A stretch of 64,000 nucleotides of DNA from Ectopseudomonas mendocina (GCF_016008875.1 NZ_JADTQG010000007.1:62001-126000); one strand, 5' to 3'; shown: positions 28,427 to 37,408, counted from the stretch's first letter. Notes: generated by a model from the letters alone, not told the origin. Translations and numbers: made by a program.

Positions 28427-29014
28427 ATGAATAGCCGAGCCCGCTTCACCCATATGCAGGACGGCCAGGCCGAGGACTGGGCCATCATCGCCCAGGACTT
28501 CGCCGCCTATGCCGCCCAGTTGCCCTCACGTATCCTGGCTCACCTGCGGCTGCTCGATGGCGACTTCGGCGGCTTTCCGGTGGACCGCCTGACCCACTCA
28601 CTGCAAACGGCCACCCGCGCCTATCGCGACGGCCGTGACGAGGAGTACGTGATCTGCGCACTGCTGCACGACATCGGCGACACCCTCGGCAGCTACAACC
28701 ATCCGGACATCGCTGCGGCCATCCTCAAGCCCTTCGTCAGCGCCGAGAACCACTGGATGGTGGAGAAGCACGGCATTTTCCAGGGCTATTACTTCTTCCA
28801 TCATCTGGGCATGGATCGCCACCTGCGCGAGCAGTTCAAGGATCACCCGCAATACCAGGCAACCATCGACTTCTGCGCCAGGTACGACGCCGCCGCCTTC
28901 GACCCGGACTACGAAAGCCTGCCGCTGAGTTTCTTCGAACCCATGCTGCAGCGGGTCTTCGCCCGGCCGAAGAACTCCATCTACCTGGCCGCCATGGACA
29001 GCGCCGGCGCCTGA
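28427..29014 (+). CDS. HD-domain protein, possible MIOX/PhnZ-like oxygenase
   Basis: A 195-residue HD-fold protein. Metal ligands can be read as His in LTHSLQTATRA (about residue 57), His-Asp in LLHDIGDTL (about 80), then His in YNHPDIAAA and His in VEKHGIFQGYYF. Four His with an internal HD pair resemble the diiron HD oxygenases (PhnZ, TmpB, myo-inositol oxygenase) at least as much as HD phosphohydrolases. Phosphodiesterase activity is the default reading; oxygenase activity is my inference. It probably shares an operon with the Mpo1-like gene. Confidence 0.8.
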   Translation: MNSRARFTHMQDGQAEDWAIIAQDFAAYAAQLPSRILAHLRLLDGDFGGFPVDRLTHSLQTATRAYRDGRDEEYVICALLHDIGDTLGSYNHPDIAAAILKPFVSAENHWMVEKHGIFQGYYFFHHLGMDRHLREQFKDHPQYQATIDFCARYDAAAFDPDYESLPLSFFEPMLQRVFARPKNSIYLAAMDSAGA

Positions 29015-29171
29015 CCGCTAGCCACTGTTATGCCACCGTTCGGCGGCCATGCTTGGCTGGTCGCCACCCCTTGGTTATGATCCCCGCCCAGCGAGCCTCT
29101 GGCTCAGGTCTTGCAGACCAGCCAGGCGTCCAGCAGAGACGCCAGAAATCCAGCAGGGACAGTTCCAACCG

Positions 29172-30560
29172 ATGAAGCCAGCAACCATCAGCCGCGCCAG
29201 CGGGCTGCCCACTCCGCCTTTGCGCGAATACTATTCGCGCGTGCTGGCCTATATAGCCGCCGCTGCCAGCATCGCGGCGGGTACCTACGTGGGCCACTTC
29301 GCCTACGACATTCTGTGGATGGTGCCCTACGCCCTGCTCTACCCCCATCTGGCGCACAATCTCAGCCGCCGCTTCAAGCGCGACCATGCCAGACAGACCG
29401 AGGTGACCCTGCTGTTCTTCGATGCCCTGCATGCTGGCGCGTACTGCGTACTGCTGGGTTTCGCCGTCGTGCCCAGCCTGATGTTCCTGCTGATCCTCTG
29501 CTTCAGCGCGCTGGTAGTCGGCGGCCTGCGCTATCTGGGCCTGGCGCTGCTGGTAGCCGCCAGTGGCACGGCGCTGTGCGCTGCGCTGGTGAATGTACAG
29601 CCCAATCCGGACACACCGACGCTGGTGGCACTGGTCAGCATCCTCTTCGCCACCCTGTACATCTGCATCACCGCGTACTTCGTCAACCAGCAGGGCCTGC
29701 GTCTGGCGCAGGTGCGCAGCGAAATCAAACGCGAGCAGGAAAAGGCCGCACGCCTGGCGCGCAACCTGGCCAAGTACCTGTCGCCGCAGGTATGGGAGTC
29801 GATCTTCACCGGCAAGAAAAGCGTGCGCCTGGAGACCCAGCGCAAGAAGCTCACGGTGTTTTTCTCCGATATCAAGGGTTTCACCGAACTGTCGGAAGAA
29901 CTCGAAGCCGAAGCGCTGACCGACCTGCTCAACACCTACCTCAACGAAATGTCGAAGATCTGCCTGAAATACGGCGGCACCATCGACAAGTTCATCGGCG
30001 ACTCGGTGATGGTGTTCTTCGGCGACCCCAGCAGCAACGGCGCCAGAAAGGATGCGGTCGCGGCGGTTTCCATGGCCATCGCCATGCGCAAGCACATGAA
30101 GGTGCTGCGCCAGCAGTGGCGCGCCCAGGGCATCACCAAGCCGCTGGAAATCCGCATGGGCCTCAACACCGGCTATTGCACCGTGGGCAACTTCGGCGCT
30201 GACACGCGCATGGACTACACCATCATCGGCCGCGACGTTAACCTCGCCAGCCGCCTGGAGAGCGCCGCCGAGTCCGGCGAGATCCTGATCTCCCACGAGA
30301 CCTACTCGCTGGTCAAGGACGTGATCATGTGCCGTGACAAGGGCCAGATCACCGTCAAGGGCTTCACCCGCCCGGTGCAGATCTATCAGGTGGTGGATTT
30401 CCGTCGCGATCTGGGTGCCACCTCCAGCTACGTCGAGCACGAGCTGCCGGGCTTCTCCATGTATCTGGACACCAACGGCATCCAGAACTTCGACAAGGAG
30501 CGGGTGATCCAGGCGCTCAACCAGGCTGCCGAGAAGCTGCGCGACAAGGTCATTCTCTGA
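29172..30560 (+). CDS. cyaB: Class III adenylate cyclase CyaB with MASE2 domain
   Basis: A 462-residue membrane-bound cyclase. The N-terminal 150 residues are hydrophobic helices of the MASE2 type. A short linker leads to the class III catalytic domain (about 225-410). The metal-binding Asp residues are in VFFSDIKGFTELS and FIGDSVMVFFG, the adenine-selecting Lys in TIDKFIGDS, and the transition-state segment in RDVNLASRLE. In P. aeruginosa CyaB makes most of the cAMP that activates Vfr and thereby virulence and type IV pili genes. The start is ATG at 29172; a longer in-frame start extends into non-coding sequence. Confidence 0.93.
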   Translation: MKPATISRASGLPTPPLREYYSRVLAYIAAAASIAAGTYVGHFAYDILWMVPYALLYPHLAHNLSRRFKRDHARQTEVTLLFFDALHAGAYCVLLGFAVVPSLMFLLILCFSALVVGGLRYLGLALLVAASGTALCAALVNVQPNPDTPTLVALVSILFATLYICITAYFVNQQGLRLAQVRSEIKREQEKAARLARNLAKYLSPQVWESIFTGKKSVRLETQRKKLTVFFSDIKGFTELSEELEAEALTDLLNTYLNEMSKICLKYGGTIDKFIGDSVMVFFGDPSSNGARKDAVAAVSMAIAMRKHMKVLRQQWRAQGITKPLEIRMGLNTGYCTVGNFGADTRMDYTIIGRDVNLASRLESAAESGEILISHETYSLVKDVIMCRDKGQITVKGFTRPVQIYQVVDFRRDLGATSSYVEHELPGFSMYLDTNGIQNFDKERVIQALNQAAEKLRDKVIL

Positions 30561-30606
30561 TTCGCGGCTGAGGCCGCTTACATGAACGGTGCGTCTTCAC
30601 CGTTCT

Positions 30607-30669
30607 CTGTAGGAGCGAATTTATTCGCGATGGATCAATCCAGAATCGCGAATAAATTCGCTCCTACAG
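30607..30669. repeat. Perfect 25-bp inverted repeat, REP-pair
   Basis: Arms at 30607-30631 and 30645-30669 are exact reverse complements (starting CTGTAGGAGCGAAT) around a 13-base loop. This is the TAGGAGCGAA extragenic palindrome family common in Pseudomonas genomes. It lies between the convergent cyaB and agt genes and may protect or end both transcripts. Confidence 0.85.
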
Positions 30670-30752
30670 TAAGCAGAACTCGATCCGGCGGTGATTGAGC
30701 GGCGCGCGCAATGCATCCGAGCTACATGCTGGCAGCTTCGCGGCACAGGGCG

Positions 30753-30777
30753 CGTAGGAGCAGCTTCAGCCGCGATA
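30753..30777. repeat. Single REP-like arm near the end of agt
   Basis: CGTAGGAGCAGCTTCAGCCG followed by CGATA matches the 'TAGGAGC...GCGAT' pattern of the palindrome 85 bases to the left but lacks a paired arm. It is a related, possibly decayed copy. Confidence 0.5.
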
Positions 30778-30785
30778 AAAGCCAC

Positions 30786-31826
30786 TTACAATGCGGTATC
30801 CGGTAACGCCTCAACCAACCTCACCGGCTCGCCATCGATCAGTGGCTGCAACGCCAGAAACTCCAACGCCGAAGCCCGCCAGGACTGAGCCGCAGCCAGT
30901 TCCGCGCAACGCCCTCGATCCAGCTCCAGCGCCGCCAGGCAGGCGCTGCGCAGATCCTCGTCCATCACCCCGCTCTGCCCTTGCAGCAGCACATCCAGCG
31001 GCCCTGCCACCGGGAAGGCCGCTACCGGCGTACCGCAGGCCAGCGCCTCCAGCATGACCAGGCCGTAAGTATCGGTACGCGAGGGAAAGACCAGCACCGA
31101 GGCATCCTGATAGCTTTCGGCCAATGCCTGGCCGTGGCGATAACCGAGAAAGCGCACCTGCGGATACTGCTGTTGCAGCGCCTCGCGCTGCGGGCCATCG
31201 CCGACCACGCGCTTCTCGCCGGGCAGACCCAGGTCGAGAAAGGCTTGCAGGTTCTTTTCCGCGGCGATGCGCCCGACATAGAGGAACACCGGTCGCACTG
31301 GCCGTGGGCGCGTCTCGTCCGGGCGAAACAGGCGTGTATCCACGCCCTTGCGCCACAGTTGCAGCCTTTGCAGATCCCAGCCGGCGAACTCCTCGCGCAG
31401 GCGCTCGGTGGTCACCAGTACCGCCTGGCTGCGACGGTGGAAAGCGCGCAGCCAGGCGTAACCCCAGCGTGGCGCAATCCACGGCCAGCGGGTACTGACG
31501 TATTCGGGAAAACGCGTGTGAATGGCAGTGGAGAAGGCCAGTCCGCGCTTGACCAACCAGCGCCGCGCCGCCCAGCCAAGCGGCCCTTCCGTGGCGAGGT
31601 GAACGCAGTCGGGACGAAAGTCGCTTATTGCCGCACCCACTCGCCAGAGGTTCCATGCCAGCGGAATCTCCGGGTAGGTTGGGCAAGGTACGCTACGAAA
31701 ATCCGCCGGTGACAGCAGCCTGACCTGATGACCCAGAGCGCGCAGCTCGGCGACCAGCGCGGCCAGAGTGGTGACCACGCCGTTGACCTGAGGCGACCAG
31801 GCGTCGGAGACGATCAGAATCCTCAT
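30786..31826 (-). CDS. agt: Glycosyltransferase Agt (GT4 family, glycolipid synthesis)
   Basis: A 346-residue GT-B glycosyltransferase of family 4. It opens with MRILIVSDAWSPQVNGVV, the acceptor-domain loop of glycolipid transferases, and carries the donor-domain FLYVGRIAAEKNL and the E-x7-E-type DTYGLVMLEALACGTP. Its ATG overlaps the plcP stop by 4 bases. In P. aeruginosa the matching pair next to cyaB (Agt and PlcP) makes glycosyl-diacylglycerols that replace phospholipids during phosphate starvation. The sugar added cannot be read from the sequence. Confidence 0.85.
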   Translation of the reverse strand: MRILIVSDAWSPQVNGVVTTLAALVAELRALGHQVRLLSPADFRSVPCPTYPEIPLAWNLWRVGAAISDFRPDCVHLATEGPLGWAARRWLVKRGLAFSTAIHTRFPEYVSTRWPWIAPRWGYAWLRAFHRRSQAVLVTTERLREEFAGWDLQRLQLWRKGVDTRLFRPDETRPRPVRPVFLYVGRIAAEKNLQAFLDLGLPGEKRVVGDGPQREALQQQYPQVRFLGYRHGQALAESYQDASVLVFPSRTDTYGLVMLEALACGTPVAAFPVAGPLDVLLQGQSGVMDEDLRSACLAALELDRGRCAELAAAQSWRASALEFLALQPLIDGEPVRLVEALPDTAL

Positions 31827-32641
31827 GCGCCGGTCTCGAGCACGACGCCCTGCTCCTCGCCGGCTTGTCGCACCTGCGCCTCGGCCAGGCGATAGAGTTC
31901 GATCTGCCCGTCCCAGTGCTCGATCAGCGCCGTGCAGGACTCCACCCAATCGCCGCAGTTCATGTATTCCACACCGCTCACCTGACGAATCTCGGCATGG
32001 TGGATGTGGCCGCAGACCACACCCTGCAGGCCGCGCTTGACGCATTCATGGGCGATGGCTTCCTCGAAGTCGCTGATGAAGTTCACCGCGGTCTTGACCT
32101 TGTGCTTGAGGTAGGCCGACAGCGACCAGTAGCCATAGCCCCAGCGGCTGCGCCAGTGGTTGAGCCAGCGGTTGAGGGTCAGGGTGAATTCGTAGGCCGA
32201 GTCGCCGAGGAAGGCCAGCCAGCGGTGGTAACGGGTGATCACGTCGAACTGGTCGCCATGGATCACCAGCAACTGGCGACCATCGGCCGTGACGTGCACC
32301 GCCTCGTCGACCAACTGGATATTGCCCAGCAGCAGGCTGGAGTAGCGCCGGAGGAATTCGTCGTGGTTGCCGGTGACGTAGATCACCTCGGTGCCGCGCT
32401 TGCTCATGGTCAGCAGACGGCGGATCACATTGGTGTGCGCCTGCGGCCAGTAGATGCCGCCGCGCAGCTTCCAGCCGTCGATGATGTCGCCCACCAGGTA
32501 GATACGGTCGGCATGGTAGCGCTTGAGGAAGGCCGCCAGATGCTCGGCCTGACAATCGCGAGTGCCGAGGTGCACGTCGGAAATCCACAGGGTACGGACA
32601 CGTTGCTTGCGGCTGGGCTTGGCGAGCTGGGCGCTGGTCAT
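31823..32641 (-). CDS. plcP: PlcP, metallophosphoesterase for phospholipid remodelling
   Basis: A 272-residue calcineurin-like phosphoesterase. Metal motifs read SDVHLGT (about 23), VGDIIDGWK (about 57), TGNHDEFL (about 98), IHGDQFD (about 135) and CGHIHHAE (about 224), as in LpxH-like enzymes. The common database label is UDP-2,3-diacylglucosamine diphosphatase, but coupling to Agt and the Pho box upstream support PlcP, which strips head groups from phospholipids to give diacylglycerol. ATG at 32641 has GGAGG 7 bases upstream. Cytoplasmic, membrane-associated by analogy. Confidence 0.88.
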   Translation of the reverse strand: MTSAQLAKPSRKQRVRTLWISDVHLGTRDCQAEHLAAFLKRYHADRIYLVGDIIDGWKLRGGIYWPQAHTNVIRRLLTMSKRGTEVIYVTGNHDEFLRRYSSLLLGNIQLVDEAVHVTADGRQLLVIHGDQFDVITRYHRWLAFLGDSAYEFTLTLNRWLNHWRSRWGYGYWSLSAYLKHKVKTAVNFISDFEEAIAHECVKRGLQGVVCGHIHHAEIRQVSGVEYMNCGDWVESCTALIEHWDGQIELYRLAEAQVRQAGEEQGVVLETGA

Positions 32642-32683
32642 GGGCGACCTCCGGCTGGGTTTAGACGAGCTTGAGGCGTTGTG

Positions 32684-32701
32684 GTGAAAGACCTGTGACA
32701 G
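32684..32701 (-). promoter_or_regulatory. Candidate Pho box upstream of plcP-agt
   Basis: On the minus strand the sequence reads CTGTCAC-AGGT-CTTTCAC, two 7-base half-sites on an 11-base period, close to the PhoB consensus CTGTCAT-N4-CTGTCAT. It ends 42 bases before the plcP ATG, with a TCTAAA that could serve as -10 eighteen bases further on. This predicts PhoB activation under phosphate limitation. Confidence 0.75.
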
Positions 32702-32775
32702 GCAAAAGACCGTTCGATGACGCAGCATCATCGCCAGCCAGGCGTTAAACTTCGCGCGCTGCCGAGGAAATTGTC

Positions 32776-33522
32776 ATGTCCCCTATCCTGTCCCTGCGTC
32801 ACTACAGCCACGAAGTGCTCAGCCACAGCCACGAACACGCCCAACTGGTGTTCGGCCTGGCTGGCGAACTGCAATTCGAAGTGGACGGTCAGGGCAGCCG
32901 GGTGCTGCGCCATCATCTGGCGGTGGTGCCGGCTGAATCGCGTCACACCTGCGGCAGCCCGCGCGGCAGTCAATGCCTGGTGCTGGACCTGCCGGCCAAC
33001 GACTGGCTCGAGCGTCAGCTCGGCCACCATGCGAGCGATATCCAGCGTTTGCTGGACAAACCCAACGCTCTGCAGCTCGATCCGGCGCAGGGCCAACTGC
33101 TCAACTGGCTGGCCAGCAGCCCGGTCAATGACCCGGTCATCGCTGGCCAGGGCGCGGCTCTGCTGCTCGGCAGCCTGGCCTGCAGCCGCCTGCATGCCGA
33201 AGCGACCGGCTTGCCGATGGCAGCCCTGGACCGCTATATCGAGCAACACGCCGCGCATCCGCTGCAGGTAGCGGACCTGGCGCGCCTGGCCGGTCTGTCG
33301 GTGGCGCGCTTCCATGCGCGCTTTCTCGCCGAGACCGGGCGCACGCCCATGGAACACATTCGCCAGCGACGTCTGCAACTGGCCGAACAACTGTTGCGTG
33401 GCAGCGACCTGGCCGTTGGCGAAATCGCTTGCCGTGTCGGCTACAGCTCGCAAAGCGCCTTCACCGCCGCCCTCTCCCGTCACCTGGGCATGACGCCGCG
33501 GCAGGTGCGCCGCACTCGCTAG
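32776..33522 (+). CDS. AraC-family regulator with cupin-like N terminus
   Basis: A 248-residue regulator. The N-terminal 130 residues form an AraC cupin-type sensor (HYSHEVLSHSHEHAQLVFGLAG, His-rich). The C-terminal domain has two HTH motifs (LQVADLARLAGLSVARFHARF and VGEIACRVGYSSQSAFTAAL) and ends RHLGMTPRQVRR. GAGGAAA precedes the ATG. It is divergent from plcP, with both starts 134 bases apart, so it might influence plcP-agt, although no evidence shows that. Confidence 0.88.
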   Translation: MSPILSLRHYSHEVLSHSHEHAQLVFGLAGELQFEVDGQGSRVLRHHLAVVPAESRHTCGSPRGSQCLVLDLPANDWLERQLGHHASDIQRLLDKPNALQLDPAQGQLLNWLASSPVNDPVIAGQGAALLLGSLACSRLHAEATGLPMAALDRYIEQHAAHPLQVADLARLAGLSVARFHARFLAETGRTPMEHIRQRRLQLAEQLLRGSDLAVGEIACRVGYSSQSAFTAALSRHLGMTPRQVRRTR

Positions 33523-33672
33523 CCGTCTTCCGGGCGCCGCTCATGAAGCGCGTCCGGACTTCATTCGGGCTACGGCTGGTGTCGAGAGTCTGGCGACAAA
33601 ACTCATCACTCCTGCGACAGACAGCTGGCGTCTGCGGCACCTAGACTGCGCCGCATCATCGAGGAGTACCCC

Positions 33673-34008
33673 ATGCAAACCATCGAATGGCAGGATTTCG
33701 AAAAAGTGCAGCTGCGCGTTGGCACCATTTGCAGCGCCCGTCCCAATGAAAAAGCGCTGAAGCCGGCCTATGTGCTGGAGGTAGATCTCGGCGAACTGGG
33801 TCTCAGGACCTCCAGCGCGCAGATCACCGCGCATTACACCTGTGAAGAGCTGGTCGGTCGCCAGGTGCTTTGCGTGTGCAACTTCGCCCCCAAACGCATC
33901 GCCGGCGTCCGTTCCGAAGTGCTGGTCACGGGTGTGTATGACAGCGACAACCGAGTGGTGCTCGCCGGCTTCGACAAGCCGCTGGCCAACGGGGCGCGCC
34001 TGGTATGA
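33673..34008 (+). CDS. CsaA-type tRNA-binding (OB-fold) protein
   Basis: A 111-residue protein with the Trbp111/CsaA OB fold: DFEKVQLRVGTI at the start, ITAHYTCEELVGRQVLCVCNF in the middle and RIAGVRSEVLVTGVYD near the end. The family binds the elbow of tRNAs and has been described as an export chaperone in Bacillus. Good ribosome-binding site (GAGGAG). The stop codon overlaps the EamA transporter start by 4 bases. Confidence 0.9.
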   Translation: MQTIEWQDFEKVQLRVGTICSARPNEKALKPAYVLEVDLGELGLRTSSAQITAHYTCEELVGRQVLCVCNFAPKRIAGVRSEVLVTGVYDSDNRVVLAGFDKPLANGARLV

Positions 34009-34856
34009 CCGAGCGTAACGCCTTGCTGGCGATTCACCTGGGTGCACTGCTGTTCGGCCTGTCCGGCATCTTCGGCAAGCTGGCCGCCACCACGCCGAAC
34101 ATGATCGCAGGTGGCCGCGCCTTCTTCGCCGTCATTGCCTTGGCCCTGGCCGCGCTGCTCTGGCGCAGCCGCAACGCGGTTCGCCCGAGTCTGCGGCAGA
34201 TCGCCCTGCTGGCACTCGGCGGCCTGCTGCTGGGTACGCACTGGGTCACCTTCTTCGAATCGGTGAAAGTATCCAGCGTGGCCATCGCCACTCTGGGTTT
34301 CGCCAGTTTCCCGGCCTTTACCGTGATGCTCGAAGGCCTGCTGTTTCGCGAACGCACCCGCCCTGGCGAGTTCGCCATGGTCGGCGTGGTATGCGTGGGG
34401 CTGATACTGGTCACGCCCGAATTCAGCCTGAACAGCAGTGCCACCGTCGGCCTGCTGTGGGCAGTATTGTCGGGTTTTCTGTTCGCCCTGCTGTCGCTGC
34501 TCAATCGGGCCAGCACACGTGGCCTCGACCCGGTAAAGGCCGCGCTGTACCAGAACATCACCGTGCTGCTGTGCTTCCTGCCGCTGGCCTGGCCAATGCT
34601 ACCCAGCGTGCGCCCGGTGGATTGGCTATGGCTGGCCATGCTCGGCATCTTCTGCACAGGGCTGGCGCACAGTCTGTTCGTTGCCAGCCTGCGGGTGCTC
34701 AAAGCGCGTACCACGGCGGTGATCTTCGCCCTGGAGCCGGTCTATGGAATTCTGTTCGCCTGGTGGCTGTTCAGCGAGCAGCCGACATTGCGCATGCTGG
34801 CCGGCGGCGTACTGATCGTCAGCGCCATTTTCGTTTCGGCACGGATGGCGCGCTGA
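34005..34856 (+). CDS. EamA/DMT-family transporter
   Basis: A 283-residue inner-membrane protein with ten hydrophobic segments in two EamA repeats (about 5-135 and 145-280). The second repeat carries the typical end ALEPVYGILFAWWLFSEQPTLRMLAGG. These drug/metabolite transporters usually export amino acids or related metabolites; the substrate is unknown. Start overlaps the preceding stop (ATGA), indicating coupling. Confidence 0.9.
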   Translation: MTERNALLAIHLGALLFGLSGIFGKLAATTPNMIAGGRAFFAVIALALAALLWRSRNAVRPSLRQIALLALGGLLLGTHWVTFFESVKVSSVAIATLGFASFPAFTVMLEGLLFRERTRPGEFAMVGVVCVGLILVTPEFSLNSSATVGLLWAVLSGFLFALLSLLNRASTRGLDPVKAALYQNITVLLCFLPLAWPMLPSVRPVDWLWLAMLGIFCTGLAHSLFVASLRVLKARTTAVIFALEPVYGILFAWWLFSEQPTLRMLAGGVLIVSAIFVSARMAR

Positions 34857-34864
34857 ACAGAGGT

Positions 34865-35146
34865 TTAACGGTCGTTATGACCCAGATCGCGACCGGGATC
34901 GATCTGGTCGCGCACCCGCTGCTTGAGCACCTTGGCCTCGGGGAAGCCGCCATCAGCCTTGCGCTCCCAGATCTGCTGGCCATCGCAGAGAATGCGGAAC
35001 ACCCCGCCAGTGCCGGGCTCCAGGGCCACCCGCGCCAATTCATCGGCAAAGGTGCTGAGCAGCTCCTGAGCCAGCCAGGCGGCGCGCAGCAACCACTGGC
35101 ATTGGGTGCAATAGGTAATGACGATTTCCGGCTTGTGATCAGGCAT
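34865..35146 (-). CDS. SelT/SelW/SelH-type Rdx family protein
   Basis: A 93-residue thioredoxin-like protein. The redox motif CTQC sits at about residues 13-16 (ITYCTQCQWLLRAAWLAQELL), in the position of CxxU in vertebrate selenoprotein W. GGVFRILCDGQQIWERKADGGFPEAKVLKQRVRD completes the Rdx pattern. Likely a small thiol oxidoreductase; partners are unknown. It is convergent with the EamA gene and divergent from plpD. Confidence 0.9.
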   Translation of the reverse strand: MPDHKPEIVITYCTQCQWLLRAAWLAQELLSTFADELARVALEPGTGGVFRILCDGQQIWERKADGGFPEAKVLKQRVRDQIDPGRDLGHNDR

Positions 35147-35218
35147 GGCAACAGCTCTACAGTGGGGCTTGGTGCCTATAATAGCGGCCTTTGTCCCTGC
35201 TCCCTGCCGGAAACTGCC

Positions 35219-37405
35219 ATGCGTCGCCTGCTCGTTTCACTGATCTGCCTGTTCGCCCTGTCCAGCCTACCCGCCATCGCAGCCGAACGCGTCGGTCTGG
35301 TGCTGTCGGGCGGCGCCGCCCGCGGCCTGGCGCACATTGGCGTGCTCAAAGCGCTGGAGGAGCAAGGCATCCGCATCGACGCCATCGCCGGTACCAGCAT
35401 GGGCGCCATCGTCGGCGGCCTGTACGCCGCCGGCTATTCGGTGCCGGAGCTGGAACGACTGGCGCTCGAACTGGACTGGCAGCAGGCGCTCTCCGACTCA
35501 CCGCCGCGCGAGGACGTACCCTTTCGCCGCAAGCAGGACGACCGTGATTTCCTGATCAAGCAGAAGCTCAGCTTCCGCGATGACGGCAGCCTGGGCCTGC
35601 CGCTGGGGGTGATCCAGGGCCAGAACCTGGCATTGCTGCTGGAGAGCCTGCTGGTGCACCGCAGCGCCACGCGCGATTTCGATCAGTTGCCGATCCCCTA
35701 TCGCGCCGTCGCCACCGATGTGGTCAGCGGCGAGCAGGTGATCATTGGCACCGGCCACCTGCCGCAGGTGATGCGTGCCAGTATGTCGATTCCCGCGGTA
35801 TTCGCCCCGGTCGAAGTGGATGGCCGTCTACTGGTCGACGGCGGCATGGTCAACAACGTGCCGATCGATGTCGCGCGGCAGATGGGCGTCGATCACGTCA
35901 TCGTGGTAGACCTGGGCATGCCGCTGAAGCCAGCCAAGGAGCTGCTCACCGTGGTCGACGTGATGAACCAGTCGATCAATCTGATGATGCGCAAGAACTC
36001 CGAGGAACAGCTACGCACGCTGACCACCGACGATGTGCTGATCCAGCCACCGCTGGCCGGATTCGGCGTCGCCGACTTCAACCGTGGCGAGCAGATGCTC
36101 GATGCCGGTTACCGCGCCACGCAAATCAAGGCCGAACAGCTGGCGCGCCTGCGCACCAACGGCGCCGGCAGCCCGGCGCTGGCCATGGCGCGCACCCGCG
36201 AGCAGCGCAATCCGGTCATTCGCGAGATACACGTGGAGAACGACTCGAAGGTCGGCGACGCAGTGATCCGCCGGCACATCCGCCAGCCGTTGGGCGAGCC
36301 GCTGGACATGGATCGCCTGCAAAAGGACATGGGCACGCTCTACGGCCTGGACTACTTCGAACGCGTGCAGTACCGCGTGGAGCCGCTGGACATGCGCGGC
36401 AGTGCCCTGGTGATCGATGCCAGGGGCAAACGCACCGGCACCGACTACCTGCGCCTGGGGCTGAACCTGGCCGACGACATGCGCGGCGACAGCGCCTTCA
36501 ACATCGGCGCCAGTTACCGCGTCAACGGCATCAACGAACTGGGCGCCGAGTGGCTGACGCGCCTGCAATTGGGTGACCGTCAGGAGCTCTACAGCGAGTT
36601 CTACCAGCCACTGGACGCGGGCTCACGCTATTTCGTCGCGCCGTACCTGCTCGGCGAGGCGCAGAACGTCGAATCGATCCTGGACAACGACCCCATCGCC
36701 GAGTACCGCCTGGAACGCTACGGCTATGGCCTCAACCTGGGCCGACAGATCGCCAACAACGGCGAGATCCGCTTCGGCCTCGGCCAGGCCTGGGGCGAGG
36801 CGGACGTGCGCGTCGGCGAACGCGACCTCCCCAGCTTCAGCTTCAGCGAGGGTTACTACGAGCTGCTGTACTCCTTCGATACGCTGGACAACCTCGACTT
36901 CCCACGTACCGGTGAAGACATCGGACTTATGCTACGCAAGTATGACCGCGGCCTAGGCTCGGACGACGATTATCGCCAATGGCAGCTGAAGCTGGACAAG
37001 GCCTACAGCCACGGGCCCAACACCTGGCTGTTCGGCGGACGCTATGGGCGCACCCTGGATCAAGCGCAGGTGGTCACCTCGGGCTTCATCCTCGGTGGTG
37101 CGCAGGAGCTTTCAGGTTTTCGTCAGGACTCGCTGAGCGGCCAGAACATGGCATTGGCGCGGATGGTTTACTACCGGCGAATGACGCAAACCTCGCTGCT
37201 GCCGCTGAACTTCCCGCTGTACCTGGGCATGTCGCTGGAGCGTGGCCGCGCCTGGAACAACGACAACGCCTTCGACAGCGGCTACATCAATGCGGCCAGC
37301 GTCTTCCTCGGCCTGGACACCCCGCTGGGCCCGCTCAACTTCAGCTACGGCTTCAACGACGAGCGGGAAAAGGCGCTGTATCTGAACCTGGGCAAGAGTT
37401 TCTGA
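35219..37405 (+). CDS. plpD: Patatin-like type Vd autotransporter PlpD
   Basis: A 728-residue protein with a signal peptide (cleaved after AIAA near 21), then a patatin phospholipase A domain (about 25-320). This carries the oxyanion loop SGGAARG, the nucleophile in GTSMG (about 60) and the catalytic Asp in DGG (about 208). A single POTRA-like domain (about 335-410) and a C-terminal 16-strand beta-barrel ending in Phe (LNLGKSF) follow. Length and order equal PlpD of P. aeruginosa, whose lipase domain is exposed at or released from the cell surface. The larger upstream frame is a read-through of an unrelated region and the ATG at 35219 starts exactly at the signal peptide. Confidence 0.95.
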   Translation: MRRLLVSLICLFALSSLPAIAAERVGLVLSGGAARGLAHIGVLKALEEQGIRIDAIAGTSMGAIVGGLYAAGYSVPELERLALELDWQQALSDSPPREDVPFRRKQDDRDFLIKQKLSFRDDGSLGLPLGVIQGQNLALLLESLLVHRSATRDFDQLPIPYRAVATDVVSGEQVIIGTGHLPQVMRASMSIPAVFAPVEVDGRLLVDGGMVNNVPIDVARQMGVDHVIVVDLGMPLKPAKELLTVVDVMNQSINLMMRKNSEEQLRTLTTDDVLIQPPLAGFGVADFNRGEQMLDAGYRATQIKAEQLARLRTNGAGSPALAMARTREQRNPVIREIHVENDSKVGDAVIRRHIRQPLGEPLDMDRLQKDMGTLYGLDYFERVQYRVEPLDMRGSALVIDARGKRTGTDYLRLGLNLADDMRGDSAFNIGASYRVNGINELGAEWLTRLQLGDRQELYSEFYQPLDAGSRYFVAPYLLGEAQNVESILDNDPIAEYRLERYGYGLNLGRQIANNGEIRFGLGQAWGEADVRVGERDLPSFSFSEGYYELLYSFDTLDNLDFPRTGEDIGLMLRKYDRGLGSDDDYRQWQLKLDKAYSHGPNTWLFGGRYGRTLDQAQVVTSGFILGGAQELSGFRQDSLSGQNMALARMVYYRRMTQTSLLPLNFPLYLGMSLERGRAWNNDNAFDSGYINAASVFLGLDTPLGPLNFSYGFNDEREKALYLNLGKSF

Positions 37406-37408
37406 AAC

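Noticed and set aside
27941..28453. N-terminal extension of the AraC-family frame
   Set aside because: This part is antisense to the Mpo1-like gene and shows no AraC-like content.
34391..35218. Upstream extension of the plpD frame
   Set aside because: It runs through the EamA and Rdx genes in another frame; the signal peptide begins exactly at 35219.
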